The position numbers were made by a program, and so were the translations under genes. The notes beneath the pieces were generated by a model. That model worked only from the letters and a program-made list of their open reading frames with translations, ran no database searches and was not told where the DNA came from. A DNA stretch of 64,000 nt from an uncultured Acidimicrobiales bacterium (GTDB taxonomy: Bacteria; Actinomycetota; Acidimicrobiia; Acidimicrobiales; SHLQ01), in assembly GCA_938038785.1 (NCBI GenBank), contig CALHTB010000034.1, positions 1-64,000 on the forward strand, read 5' to 3'. This document shows, piece by piece, positions 17,442-26,708 of this stretch; position 1 is the first letter of the stretch; each line of letters starts with the position of its first letter.

Positions 17442-18046
17442 TACTTCACCTGTCCCATGAGACGGAGTTGTCGTTCGACGTACTTGGCCAGCACGTCGAC
17501 TTCGAGGTTGACGAGGTCACCTGCCTGGCGGCTGCCAAGCGTGGTGACCTCAGCGGTGTGAGGTATAACGGCGATCGAGAACTCGTCGTCGGTGAGCGAG
17601 GCGATCGTCAGGCTGATGCCATCGATCGTGATCGATCCCTTCTCGACCACATACGGCGCGGTGTCGGCGTCGAGCGCAAAGTGGTAGCGCCACGAGCCAT
17701 CTTCATAGGATTCGACCTTGACGATCGTTGTTGTTGCGTCGACGTGACCCTGCACGATGTGACCACCAAGCCGATCCGATGACCGGACCGACCGTTCGAG
17801 ATTGACCGTCGAGCCAACCTCGAGCTGGCCCAAGCTCGTTCGATTCATGGTCTCGGGAACAGCATCAATAGCGAAGTGCTCGCCATCGAATTCGACCACT
17901 GTGAGGCATACGCCATTCACTGCGATCGACGCGCCCATCTCAATGTCGTCCATGACGGTCGTCGCCGCGATACGCAGCCGAATACCGTCACCAATAGGTT
18001 CGAGCGCAGCCACATGGCCGAGCTCTTCCACCAATCCGGTGAACAT
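17441..18046 (-). CDS. ribE: Riboflavin synthase alpha chain
   Basis: MFTGLVEELGHV...IAVNGVCLTVVEF...GGHIVQGHVD. Confidence 0.95.
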   Translation of the reverse strand: MFTGLVEELGHVAALEPIGDGIRLRIAATTVMDDIEMGASIAVNGVCLTVVEFDGEHFAIDAVPETMNRTSLGQLEVGSTVNLERSVRSSDRLGGHIVQGHVDATTTIVKVESYEDGSWRYHFALDADTAPYVVEKGSITIDGISLTIASLTDDEFSIAVIPHTAEVTTLGSRQAGDLVNLEVDVLAKYVERQLRLMGQVK

Positions 18047-18053
18047 GCTTTGG

Positions 18054-18205
18054 TTCCTCTCCCATCCGGACTGTGACCGTCGGCCCTGGAATCACACCAG
18101 GTCAGCTGCACTACGGTTGCCCGCAGCCGCTCGTGGGCTTGTCGATCACTGCGAGCAGATCACGCATCACCACCGGTTGGGACTTGCACCCCTACCCCGA
18201 GGATT
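18054..18205 (-). promoter_or_regulatory. FMN riboswitch (RFN element) upstream of ribE
   Basis: Minus strand CGGGGTAGGGGTGCAAGTCCCAACCGGTGGT...AGCCCACGAGC...GACCTGGTGTGATTCCAGGGCCGACGGTCACAGTCCGGATGGGAGAGGA, hallmark RFN segments. Confidence 0.95.
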
Positions 18206-18279
18206 ATGTACTTATGGCTCGCTGGCATTCGGGTGAAGACCAGCGAGGTATTGCAAGCTCTAGCGTGCCGCAGGATTGC

Positions 18280-19488
18280 TCAGCGAGCAACTCCGGCCGG
18301 TGAAACCGCGACGATCTTGGGGTCGACCGTGTCCCCGGCGGCGGCGATCACGTCCGGGTGGGCAATGACCACTCCGTCAAGCACAAGAGCATCATGGTTG
18401 GCCTCGAGATCCTGTCCCGAATACCGGTAGTTGACCAACATCCCATGTGATTCGGCGGTTCCCTTGTCCGACGTATCGCCCTGCGGGTTCAGACGTTCCA
18501 GACGTGCACCGTTTCGCAGATGGAAGCGCGCCACCGGGTCGAGAGGCAATTGCCCTCGCTTTGCCCCGAGTAGGTATGTCGCACACGCCGAGGTGAGTGC
18601 GGTCTGGTCAGCCACATCGATCGGGTCCTGCTCGGCTAGCCACTTGGCGAACCCGGGAATTGGCGAGAGTGTCGCGAAGGTAGCGAGTTGTGGGATCTCG
18701 TTTTGCAGGTGCGCGCTGACCCGCTTGATCAGGAAGCTGCCGAAGGAGATCCCTGAGAGCCCCCGCTGGCAGTTGGTGATCGAATAGAAGATGGCGGTGT
18801 CGGTGTCGTCGTCAATAGGTTCGGGCTCGGTGGTGAGCAGCGTCTGGATTGACGACGCCATCCCTCGGGTAAGTGCGACCTCGACGAAGATGATCGGTTC
18901 GTCAGGAAGCGACGGGTGAAAGAACCCAAAGGAGCGACGATCTGGAGCAAGTCGTCGGCGTAGATCTCCCCATCCTTGGATCTCGTGGACCGCTTCGTAT
19001 TCGATGAGCTTTTCGAGAATGTGCGCTGGCGTCTGCCAGTCGAGCTGGCGGAGCTCGAGGAAGCCTCGGTTGAACCACGAGCGCAGCAGATGCTGAAGGT
19101 CGCGTTCAACCGGGCGGAGTTCGGGCATGGTCTTACGACGATCGAGCAGCTCGGCTCGCATAGCTAGCAGGCAAGAGATACCGCTGGGTGCGGTGTTGAC
19201 CGTGCGGAACAGTCGTAGGCGCGGCGACTCGGTGGCATCAGCAATATCGGCGATTGCGTCCTGGCTTGGGTCGTCCTTGTAGGCCTTGATGGCCGCGTCC
19301 ACGTCAGCACTGTCAGGGCCGAGGTCGGTCAGCAGGAACGTCAAATAGGTGTCGATGCCCTCGTCGTCGAGTGCAGAGAAGCGTCGAGTGAGCTGGGTTG
19401 CGAGTGAGGTCGCTGCCGTCTCCCCGCGCAGGCGAAGCAACGCCTTGGTGGTTTGAGCAATGACGAGATCGATCTCGCGCGCGGACAT
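18280..19488 (-). CDS. Malonyl-CoA decarboxylase family protein
   Basis: MCD-like segments EAVHEIQGWGDLRRRLAPDRRSFGFFHPSLPDEPIIFVEVALT, FYSITNCQRGLSGISFGSFLIKRV, FATLSPIPGFAKWL. Confidence 0.9.
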   Translation of the reverse strand: MSAREIDLVIAQTTKALLRLRGETAATSLATQLTRRFSALDDEGIDTYLTFLLTDLGPDSADVDAAIKAYKDDPSQDAIADIADATESPRLRLFRTVNTAPSGISCLLAMRAELLDRRKTMPELRPVERDLQHLLRSWFNRGFLELRQLDWQTPAHILEKLIEYEAVHEIQGWGDLRRRLAPDRRSFGFFHPSLPDEPIIFVEVALTRGMASSIQTLLTTEPEPIDDDTDTAIFYSITNCQRGLSGISFGSFLIKRVSAHLQNEIPQLATFATLSPIPGFAKWLAEQDPIDVADQTALTSACATYLLGAKRGQLPLDPVARFHLRNGARLERLNPQGDTSDKGTAESHGMLVNYRYSGQDLEANHDALVLDGVVIAHPDVIAAAGDTVDPKIVAVSPAGVAR

Positions 19489-19515
19489 GATGTTCCCTTC
19501 GGCTGGCCAAAACGA

Positions 19516-19575
19516 GAATTGACCCCACCGGGCGGCGGGGTCAATTCGAAAACTGAATCGCTTGTAGCGATTCAG
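19516..19575. terminator. Tandem hairpins between convergently ending/adjacent genes
   Basis: AATTGACCCC...GGGGTCAATT then CTGAATCGCT-TGT-AGCGATTCAG. Confidence 0.7.
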
Positions 19576-19581
19576 TGAGTG

Positions 19582-20169
19582 TTACTGAGGGATGCGCAGA
19601 ACCTGGCCCGGGAAGATCTCGTCGGGGTCCTTTAGCATTGGCTTGTTGGCCTCGAAGATCTCGGGGTAGCGGTTTCCGTCGCCGTATGCGGCGGTTGCGA
19701 TTGCCCAAAGGGTGTCGCCGGACTCGACAACGTACATCTCCGAGTCGCCACCATCGTCTTGTGCAACGGTGATGCTCTCGTCGACGCGTGCAACACCTTG
19801 GCAGTTGCCAATCGCGAGGATGACGCGCTCCTTGGTTGCCGAATCGGGAACCTCGCCATCGATGTATGCGGTGCCATCGTCGAAGCGGATGTCGATACCG
19901 GAGATTGAGAGACCCATCTCACGCAGGTACTTCTCGAGCTCGGTCGACTTGCGTGCCTCAGCGCGCTTCTCAGCGTTTGCGGCGCTGCGCTTCTCGGCGG
20001 CACGCGCCTTCATGCGCTCGCGGTTCTTGTTGCGACGTGCTGCAGCTTCAGCCGCTGCGGCATCTGTCTTTGCCTTGTCTTCAGCTGCCTCTTCAGCCGC
20101 AATCTCATCGGTGCTCTTACCGATGCCGATCTTTGCGCCCGCGTTGCGTACGAAATCAAATACTCCCAT
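19582..20169 (-). CDS. BON + LysM domain protein
   Basis: MGVFDFVRNAGAKIG...YIDGEVPDSATKERVILAIGNCQGVARVDESITV (BON) ... YVVESGDTLWAIATAAYGDGNRYPEIFEANKPMLKDPDEIFPGQVLRIP (LysM). Confidence 0.9.
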   Translation of the reverse strand: MGVFDFVRNAGAKIGIGKSTDEIAAEEAAEDKAKTDAAAAEAAARRNKNRERMKARAAEKRSAANAEKRAEARKSTELEKYLREMGLSISGIDIRFDDGTAYIDGEVPDSATKERVILAIGNCQGVARVDESITVAQDDGGDSEMYVVESGDTLWAIATAAYGDGNRYPEIFEANKPMLKDPDEIFPGQVLRIPQ

Positions 20170-20319
20170 GTTGCTCCTCCTGAGAAGCAGGCCCGCGGTT
20201 GTGCTGCGAGCCCGAATTGTTTGCATCTTCCGCTGACGGAAGACACCTCGGTTCTAGCAGATCCTTAACGGCCCATGCGTTCACTTTCTCAACCACATTC
20301 GGGAAATTCTGGCGAGAGC

Positions 20320-21864
20320 CTACTGATAGGTAACAAGGTCGGGAACTGGGTTGGGCGAGAACTGCAGCACCTCCGACGGCTGATAGATGCCCGTGTCTTC
20401 GTCGATGAAGAGCTTGAAGCCGTTGTAGAACGGCGGATCAACCTTGAGGATCGAGTAGGTCTGCTGCTTGATCGCACGTCCGCCAAAGCCATCGGCATGA
20501 ATGACCGTGGCGAGTCCGGGCCGATCGATGAGGGTGTCGCGGTTCTTGATCATCCGCGTCTGAAACTGATGCAAAATGAACATCTTCTCGGGCAGATCGT
20601 TCTCGATCGTGAGGTTTGATAGCCATGCCGAGACTTGGTTGACTTCGGCTGCTTCTACCGAGCCGACCAACTGCCCTGGGCGTTGCCAGGGCTTCATCCG
20701 CCACTCGGGGTCGAGCGCAAGATGCACGTTGGGGCGCATCAGCAGCGATTCGTAGCGCCGAGATTCGGTGAGGAAATCGCTTCGCCCAGGCTGGATGTCG
20801 AGGATCACGTGTAGACCGTTCGCTTCGGCAACGTCGATCCAGCGGGAGACGTCCTCTAGGTTGCTCGGATGGCTGTAGTTGCCGTCGCGTCCAGCCGAGC
20901 GTTGGGCCACCGTGACGATCATCTCGAACGCGCCCACACCCTTCTTGTCCGGAGCGTCGAAGCGAGCAGCTTGTCGCTGGACTCGACCAACGGCGGCCTC
21001 AGGTCCGGTTTCGCCGAGTATGCCGAGCAGGGGTGAGACGTGGTTGCCGTAGTACGCAATGATGCGCTGATCCTCGAACACCTTGTCTGGCCACTGTCGC
21101 TCGTCGACGGTGCGCGGCGGGATGCGGCGTGCTGGCGCAGACAGGTCGGCTAGCTTCGTCACGCCGTCTTGTTCGACAAAGACCAGGCCGACGATCTTGC
21201 CGTCACGTGGAACCGGGGTGTCGGGGACGAGCGACACGATGTTCTCGAATGCACGAACCTTGGTGGTGCCCGAAAGCTTGTTGCCGCGAATGCTCACCGT
21301 TATGGCGACCGGGTCGGTGCGCTCGATTGGCTTTTCCATCTCGAATGCGAACCGCACGATGTCGCCCGCAGCGTTTTGGTGCACGACGAGCTCGCGAACT
21401 GCGAAGTCGTCGGGGTCATAGTCAGCCCGGGCCAGCATCTTCTCGGCAAACGCCTGTCGTGCCTTCAGCAGCGACTTCTTGCTACGGAAGAGCTCGCGCT
21501 TAGAACGCGTGAGCTCGTTTGGTGTGGGGTTTCGGTCGAGCACGTCGTTGAAGATGGCGTTGACGAACCCTTGGCGGGTTGAACCCGCGGTCTCGTTGAA
21601 GTAGGCCCGTGAGGCCAACACTCGAGCACGCACGTCGTTTTCGATTTGACCGATGCCGAGTCGGGGCGCAAACCGTTCGATTTCGGCTGGCGTTGCGTCG
21701 CGCCTGAGGAAGTCGTTGTAGACGGCGTGAATGCGCTCGATTTCGGCCAGGTCGGGATTGATCGAATTCTGCGCGAACGCCGGACTGTTTTGCGCAGTCG
21801 TGGCGGTGGCCGCCACGATTGCCACGAGAGAAACCAACAAAATTCGTAGAAAACGTCGTCGCAT
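20320..21864 (-). CDS. Secreted protein with DUF4214-like N-terminal repeats and a TIM-barrel-like C-terminal region
   Basis: Signal peptide; IHAVYNDFLRRDATPAEIERFAPRL and FVNAIFNDVLDRNPTPNEL repeats; YYGNHVSPLLGILGETG...ILDIQPGRSDFLTE...VHLALDPEWRMK. Confidence 0.7.
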   Translation of the reverse strand: MRRRFLRILLVSLVAIVAATATTAQNSPAFAQNSINPDLAEIERIHAVYNDFLRRDATPAEIERFAPRLGIGQIENDVRARVLASRAYFNETAGSTRQGFVNAIFNDVLDRNPTPNELTRSKRELFRSKKSLLKARQAFAEKMLARADYDPDDFAVRELVVHQNAAGDIVRFAFEMEKPIERTDPVAITVSIRGNKLSGTTKVRAFENIVSLVPDTPVPRDGKIVGLVFVEQDGVTKLADLSAPARRIPPRTVDERQWPDKVFEDQRIIAYYGNHVSPLLGILGETGPEAAVGRVQRQAARFDAPDKKGVGAFEMIVTVAQRSAGRDGNYSHPSNLEDVSRWIDVAEANGLHVILDIQPGRSDFLTESRRYESLLMRPNVHLALDPEWRMKPWQRPGQLVGSVEAAEVNQVSAWLSNLTIENDLPEKMFILHQFQTRMIKNRDTLIDRPGLATVIHADGFGGRAIKQQTYSILKVDPPFYNGFKLFIDEDTGIYQPSEVLQFSPNPVPDLVTYQ

Positions 21865-21944
21865 GAATGGAAGATAAACGACGTTTCCTCGGAGCGTTCA
21901 ATCGTCCTCGGGAAATTTCACTATTTGCGAAATTTTCTTGGTTG

Positions 21945-22643
21945 CTAGGCGAGACTTCGGACGAAAATCGCGATCACGACGTAGTGGCAGGCAGCTCCGC
22001 CGATCGTCAAGGCGTGGAAGATTTCGTGGTATCCGAAGTGAAGAGGCCATGGGTTTGGTTTGTGAGCTGCGTAGATGATTGCACCGAGCGTGTAGAGGCC
22101 GCCGCCGACCAGCAACAAGATGAACGCAGCGAGGTGGAGCGAGTTCCACACGTGGTCGATCACGAAGATCGATGACCAGCCAACGAGGACGTAGGGGATC
22201 GATACCAGCCAGTACGGCGCATTCGTAAAGCAGAGCCGGAACACGATTCCAATGACGGCTCCGGTCCAGGCGATGCCGAACAGGACCCAACCGGGTTTCG
22301 TCGGTAGCGCGATGAGTGCGATCGGGGTGTGGGTCGCGGCGGTGGCAACAAAGATCATCGAATGGTCAAGACGCCGAACGATCGATGCCCCTCGAGGGCC
22401 CCAGTTGTTTCGGTGGTACAACGCGCTGATGCCGAACAGTCCGACGATGGCGAGGGCGTAGGTGGCCATGATGAAGCGGTCGACGATGCCTGGGGTGAAC
22501 ACGATGAGCAGGGGGGCGAGCGTAAGGGCACTAGAGAAAGCGAGCAGGTGGCTAAAGCCCCGGAACGCAGGTTTGACTTCGCCGTCCGCGACAAGGTCGG
22601 CGGTCCCTGCGTCTGTGGTGTCAGAGGAGAGCGTGTCGAGCAT
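21945..22643 (-). CDS. Hemolysin III / PAQR family membrane protein
   Basis: FSHLLAFSSALTLAPLL...ALYHRNNWGP...LDHSMIFVATAATHTPI...HEIFHALTIGGAACHYVV. Confidence 0.9.
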   Translation of the reverse strand: MLDTLSSDTTDAGTADLVADGEVKPAFRGFSHLLAFSSALTLAPLLIVFTPGIVDRFIMATYALAIVGLFGISALYHRNNWGPRGASIVRRLDHSMIFVATAATHTPIALIALPTKPGWVLFGIAWTGAVIGIVFRLCFTNAPYWLVSIPYVLVGWSSIFVIDHVWNSLHLAAFILLLVGGGLYTLGAIIYAAHKPNPWPLHFGYHEIFHALTIGGAACHYVVIAIFVRSLA

Positions 22644-22688
22644 CGACGCGAGTGTACCCGAGACCGCAGAAAGTTACCGAAGGGTAAT

Positions 22689-23189
22689 TTAGAAGAGGCT
22701 GGCCTCGCCAGCCTCGTGGGTGAGTAACCAGCGCTTGGCATCGATGCCGCCGGCGAACCCTGTGAGCTTGCCCGACGAACCCACCAGCCGATGACACGGC
22801 ACGACGATCGAGATTGGGTTCCGCCCCGTCGCTGCGCCTACCGCCCGAGCCGCACCAGGCTTGTTCAGTTCGTTGGCCAGCTCGCCATAGCTCTGGGTTT
22901 CGCCGAACGGGATACGTGCAAGTCCCTCCCACACATCCTTCTGGAAATCGGTGCCGACCAGATCGAGCGGTAGGTCGAAGTCTTGCCGCTTGCCCTCGAG
23001 GTATTCGGTTAGCTGTTCGACGGTTGCTTCTATCACGGTGTGTGACCCGCTTTCGACCTGTTCGGCGAAGGTCACGCGGCCGTCGCGCTCGTTGGGCCAG
23101 AGCACGGCGCGGAGTCCGTCGTCGGAGGCAACGATGGTCAACTGGCCAACAGGTGAGGGCATGTGATGGGAAACGAGTGTGGTGGTCAT
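22689..23189 (-). CDS. ogt: Methylated-DNA--protein-cysteine methyltransferase
   Basis: MPSPVGQLTIVASDDGLRAVLW; ATGRNPISIVVPCHRLVGSSGKLTGFAGGIDAKRWLL. Confidence 0.94.
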   Translation of the reverse strand: MTTTLVSHHMPSPVGQLTIVASDDGLRAVLWPNERDGRVTFAEQVESGSHTVIEATVEQLTEYLEGKRQDFDLPLDLVGTDFQKDVWEGLARIPFGETQSYGELANELNKPGAARAVGAATGRNPISIVVPCHRLVGSSGKLTGFAGGIDAKRWLLTHEAGEASLF

Positions 23190-24673
23190 TGTGAGCTGCT
23201 TTCGGTGAGGTCGCGAGTGGCCCAAAGCGTGCACGCAACATAGGAGCGCCACGGGGCGAGGTGTTCGGTCGAGGCAGGATTCTTCGGGTCGATGTCGTTG
23301 GCTTCGAGTAGTCGTTTGATGACGAGATCACCGCCGAGCAACACGTCGGTGTCACCGAGGGCCCGCATCGCAATAACGTCAGCGGTCCACGGCCCGATGC
23401 CTGGCAGGGCCAAAAGCGCGGCGCGTGTCTCGGTTCGGTCGACCGTCGAATCGAGCCTCACGTCATCTCGGGACACTGCTTCGGAGAGCGTTCGAAGGGT
23501 TCGTTGCCTGGCGGCGGTAAGTCCGATGTCCGACAGGTCGAGTTCGGCCAGTGCGCTCGCAGATGGAAAGTGCTTCGGGTCGTCGGGCCCGGCGTCGTCG
23601 TTGGCTGCATCGACCAACCGTCCGAGGAGCGTTCGGGCACCCGCCACCGAAATTTGTTGGCCAATCACGGCGCCGACGGCAGCTTCGAACCCATCGACCG
23701 AACCCGGAACGCGAACCCCGGGGCGGGTTCGGCGCAGGGGTCCGATCACCGGATCCTCTCCGAGGATTTCGTCGATGCGATGCGGGTCGGCATCGAGGTC
23801 AAAGACTCGACGAACCCGGGCGATGGCATCGGCGAGGTCGGCAATGTTGTCGAGCGTAAACGTCGTCCAAACCCCCGCTGGGTTTAGTTGGTCAGCAACG
23901 ACCTCGACGTGGGCGTTGCCACCGGCGAGTTGCATCGTTCGCTCATACGAGGAGTTGGTGCCTGACGAAATGCCCGGCAGCCCGTGCCCGGCGAGAAAGC
24001 CGAACATCCATTCGTGATCGATTGGCTCGCGTGCCGGTTGCCAGAGCTTCAGCTCGATACCCGAGCTAGTCGAGGCATCATTGCCTCCAGCCTTGCGGAT
24101 CTGGGTTGGCGTTCGGTCGTACACGGCCCGCATGGTGTCGTTGAACTGACGAACACTTGAGAAGCCGGCGGCGAACGCTGTGTCGGTGACCGACATCGTC
24201 GTCGTCTCGAGCAAGATTCGGGCCAAGTTCGTGCGTTGGGCCCGGGCAAGTGCGATCGGACCTGCGCCGAGTGCCTCGTTCAGGACGCGGTTCAGGTGGC
24301 GTTCGCTGACGAAGAGCTGTGCAGCCACGCCAGCTACCCCAACCCGGTCAACCTCTCCGCGTTCGATCAGCCGCATCGCTCGGCCAACTAGGTCGCCGCG
24401 TTGGTCCCACTCGGGCGACCCCGGAGCGGCGTCGGGACGACAACGCTTGCAGGATCGGAAGCCAGCGAGCTGAGCTGCGGCCGCGGTTGCATACACCTGC
24501 ACGTTCTGGCGCTTCGGGCGCACCGGCGCAGGGCAGCTTGGTCGGCAATAGATACCGGTCGAGGTGATCGCTGCGATGAACTGACCATCGAACCGCCGAT
24601 CGCGGCTGAGCAAGGCGTCGTAGCAACGGTCCTCGTCCAATCGAAGTGGTGTGGCGGTGCTCATGGACATCAT
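23186..24673 (-). CDS. Ada-N/AraC plus AlkA-type DNA-3-methyladenine glycosylase fusion
   Basis: YCRPSCPAPVRPKRQNVQVYATAAAAQLAGFRSCKRCRPDAAPGSPEW; AraC HTH; AlkA HhH LPGIGPWTADVIAMRALGDTDVLLGGD. Confidence 0.93.
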   Translation of the reverse strand: MMSMSTATPLRLDEDRCYDALLSRDRRFDGQFIAAITSTGIYCRPSCPAPVRPKRQNVQVYATAAAAQLAGFRSCKRCRPDAAPGSPEWDQRGDLVGRAMRLIERGEVDRVGVAGVAAQLFVSERHLNRVLNEALGAGPIALARAQRTNLARILLETTTMSVTDTAFAAGFSSVRQFNDTMRAVYDRTPTQIRKAGGNDASTSSGIELKLWQPAREPIDHEWMFGFLAGHGLPGISSGTNSSYERTMQLAGGNAHVEVVADQLNPAGVWTTFTLDNIADLADAIARVRRVFDLDADPHRIDEILGEDPVIGPLRRTRPGVRVPGSVDGFEAAVGAVIGQQISVAGARTLLGRLVDAANDDAGPDDPKHFPSASALAELDLSDIGLTAARQRTLRTLSEAVSRDDVRLDSTVDRTETRAALLALPGIGPWTADVIAMRALGDTDVLLGGDLVIKRLLEANDIDPKNPASTEHLAPWRSYVACTLWATRDLTESSSQ

Positions 24674-24762
24674 CTTGCCCGAGACATCTCACTCTTACTA
24701 GCGGTAATCAGACATCGAAGTTCCGGCCGTGCCATGACGTACCACGCTCCTTTCACGCGAAA

Positions 24763-24826
24763 GGAACCTGGTACCTTTCGCCAAAAAGGTGCCAGGTTCC
24801 AATCTGTGAATAGGAACCAGGTACCT
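24763..24826. repeat. REP-like GGAACCTGGTACC palindromic cluster
   Basis: GGAACCTGGTACCTTTCGCCAAAAAGGTGCCAGGTTCC hairpin plus GGAACCAGGTACCT arm; related to 63133-63195 and 63968-63980. Confidence 0.8.
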
Positions 24827-25672
24827 CTAGCCGCGGGCTACTCGGCCGCGGAGGGCCGAAAGGGCGAGGAACTGGCTAACCGAGCCAAGGATGGCGATTG
24901 CTAGGAAGCCTTTGCCGAGCGTGGCCCAGTCCCAACCGTCGCTGAGAAGTGATCGCATGCCCTCGAGTACGTAGGTAATCGGGTTGAACCTGGCGATCGT
25001 CCGCATCCATCCGGTGAGGTTCTCGAGCGGAACCGTCGAAGATGTGAGAAACGCGAACGGGAAGAAGAGGATGAAGCTCGATGCCACCGCACCGGGGTTA
25101 GCGGTCTTCAACGCGATCGCATAGGGAAATCCCGTAAATGCCAGGCCCCACAGCGCGCCCATCAGGACGAACATGATCAGACCTAAGACTCCCGTTCCGA
25201 ACGAGACTCCAAGAATCATGCCGAGCGCGATCACCGGTATGCACAAGAAGATAACCAGCGCGAAGTCCGCAACCATCAACCCGAGCAGCAACGGAAGCCG
25301 TTTGGCGGGACTGAGCAAAAGGCGATCGAAGTAGCCCTGCTGGATGTCGGTGACCAGGCCCGGGGCGCGGCTGATGCCGGTGACTGCAAAGATGATTGCG
25401 GTGGGAAGCTGGAAGTTTCGGTAGCTGAAGCCTTCGGCCCCAGGGATGCTCTCGGTCAGGTCCTGCAAGGCGCCGATGTTCACGATGAAGAAGAACGCAG
25501 GAATGAACAGTGCGGGAATGAAGGACTCGGGTTCGCGGGGGATGCCTCGAAGCGCCCGGCCGGCGATTGTGAACATGTCCTTGAAGAATCCCGACGGCTT
25601 GGCGCGAACATTCGACCGGACCACCGTTGGCGAAGCGTCTTGGATGAGGGCTGCTGGGTTCTGTTCGTTCAT
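24827..25672 (-). CDS. ABC-2 type transporter permease
   Basis: Six-TM-like profile, GISRAPGLVTDIQQGYFDRLLLSPAKRLPLLLGL; adjacent ATPase. Confidence 0.9.
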   Translation of the reverse strand: MNEQNPAALIQDASPTVVRSNVRAKPSGFFKDMFTIAGRALRGIPREPESFIPALFIPAFFFIVNIGALQDLTESIPGAEGFSYRNFQLPTAIIFAVTGISRAPGLVTDIQQGYFDRLLLSPAKRLPLLLGLMVADFALVIFLCIPVIALGMILGVSFGTGVLGLIMFVLMGALWGLAFTGFPYAIALKTANPGAVASSFILFFPFAFLTSSTVPLENLTGWMRTIARFNPITYVLEGMRSLLSDGWDWATLGKGFLAIAILGSVSQFLALSALRGRVARG

Positions 25673-26619
25673 GCTGAAACCTCGATTCGGTCGCCGGTCA
25701 GTTCGAGAAACACATCGTCGAGTGTTGGGGTGCGCAAGGTGAGCTCGGCTACCTTCGCGCCGATCCCGTCGAGGGCAACCGCTACGGGCGATACCGCCGC
25801 AGCGCCATTACTGACAGAGACGAGCAGTGACTTGGGGCCTTGCTCGACCTTGTCGACCGCGTCGAGTGCAACGAGAGCCGCGACCGCGGGCTCGTCGTCG
25901 GAATCGAGGCGTACCTGAATGACGTCAGCGCCAACCGACCGCTTCAACTCCTCGGGAGTTCCTTCGCCAGCGATCTTGCCTTCGTTGATAATGCCCACGC
26001 GGTCGGCGAGCTCGTCGGCCTCTTCGAGATACTGCGTGGTGAGGAAGATCGTTGTGCCGAGCTCGGTGTTGAGTGCACGCACTTCTTCCCACACCCGAGC
26101 GCGACTGGTTGGGTCGAGGCCGGTGGTGGGCTCGTCGAGAAACAACAGATCGGGGTTGTGCATGAGGGACGCGGCAAGATCGAGCCGTCGCTTCATGCCA
26201 CCGGAGTACTCGCGGATCCAGCGATCGATGGCATCAAACTCGATGAGCGTTGAGAGCTCGTCGATTCGTTGGGCCACCTCTGGTTTCGACAAGCCGTAGA
26301 GGGCGCCCTGGAGTTGCAGAATCTCACGCCCGCTCTGCTTGTCGTCGAGCGATGCATCCTGAAGCGCTGCGCCGATGCGAAGTCGAATCTCGTCGGCACC
26401 ATCGATGACATCGTGACCGAGAACAGTTGCTGTGCCCGCTGTTGGCGTGAGCAACGTGGTGAGCATTTTGACCACGGTGGACTTGCCGGCGCCGTTCGGG
26501 CCGAGGAATCCGTAGATCTCGCCTGATGCCACGGTGAGGTCTACACCGCGGACGGCCTTTACATCACCGAAGCTCCGCTCGAGCCCCGCTGTTTCGATGA
26601 CGTTTGTTGCATTGGACAT
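25669..26619 (-). CDS. DrrA-type ABC transporter ATP-binding protein
   Basis: GFLGPNGAGKSTVVKMLTTLLTPTAG; YSGGMKRRLDLAASLMHNPDLLFLDEPTTGLDPTSR. Confidence 0.95.
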   Translation of the reverse strand: MSNATNVIETAGLERSFGDVKAVRGVDLTVASGEIYGFLGPNGAGKSTVVKMLTTLLTPTAGTATVLGHDVIDGADEIRLRIGAALQDASLDDKQSGREILQLQGALYGLSKPEVAQRIDELSTLIEFDAIDRWIREYSGGMKRRLDLAASLMHNPDLLFLDEPTTGLDPTSRARVWEEVRALNTELGTTIFLTTQYLEEADELADRVGIINEGKIAGEGTPEELKRSVGADVIQVRLDSDDEPAVAALVALDAVDKVEQGPKSLLVSVSNGAAAVSPVAVALDGIGAKVAELTLRTPTLDDVFLELTGDRIEVSA

Positions 26620-26708
26620 CTCGCGAATCTATCCGCGTCGCGATGGCTTGGTCAGATGATCCGCGCAACCTTCGGGGGGAGCGCCTAAGAGACTCTAAGA
26701 ACGCTGGC

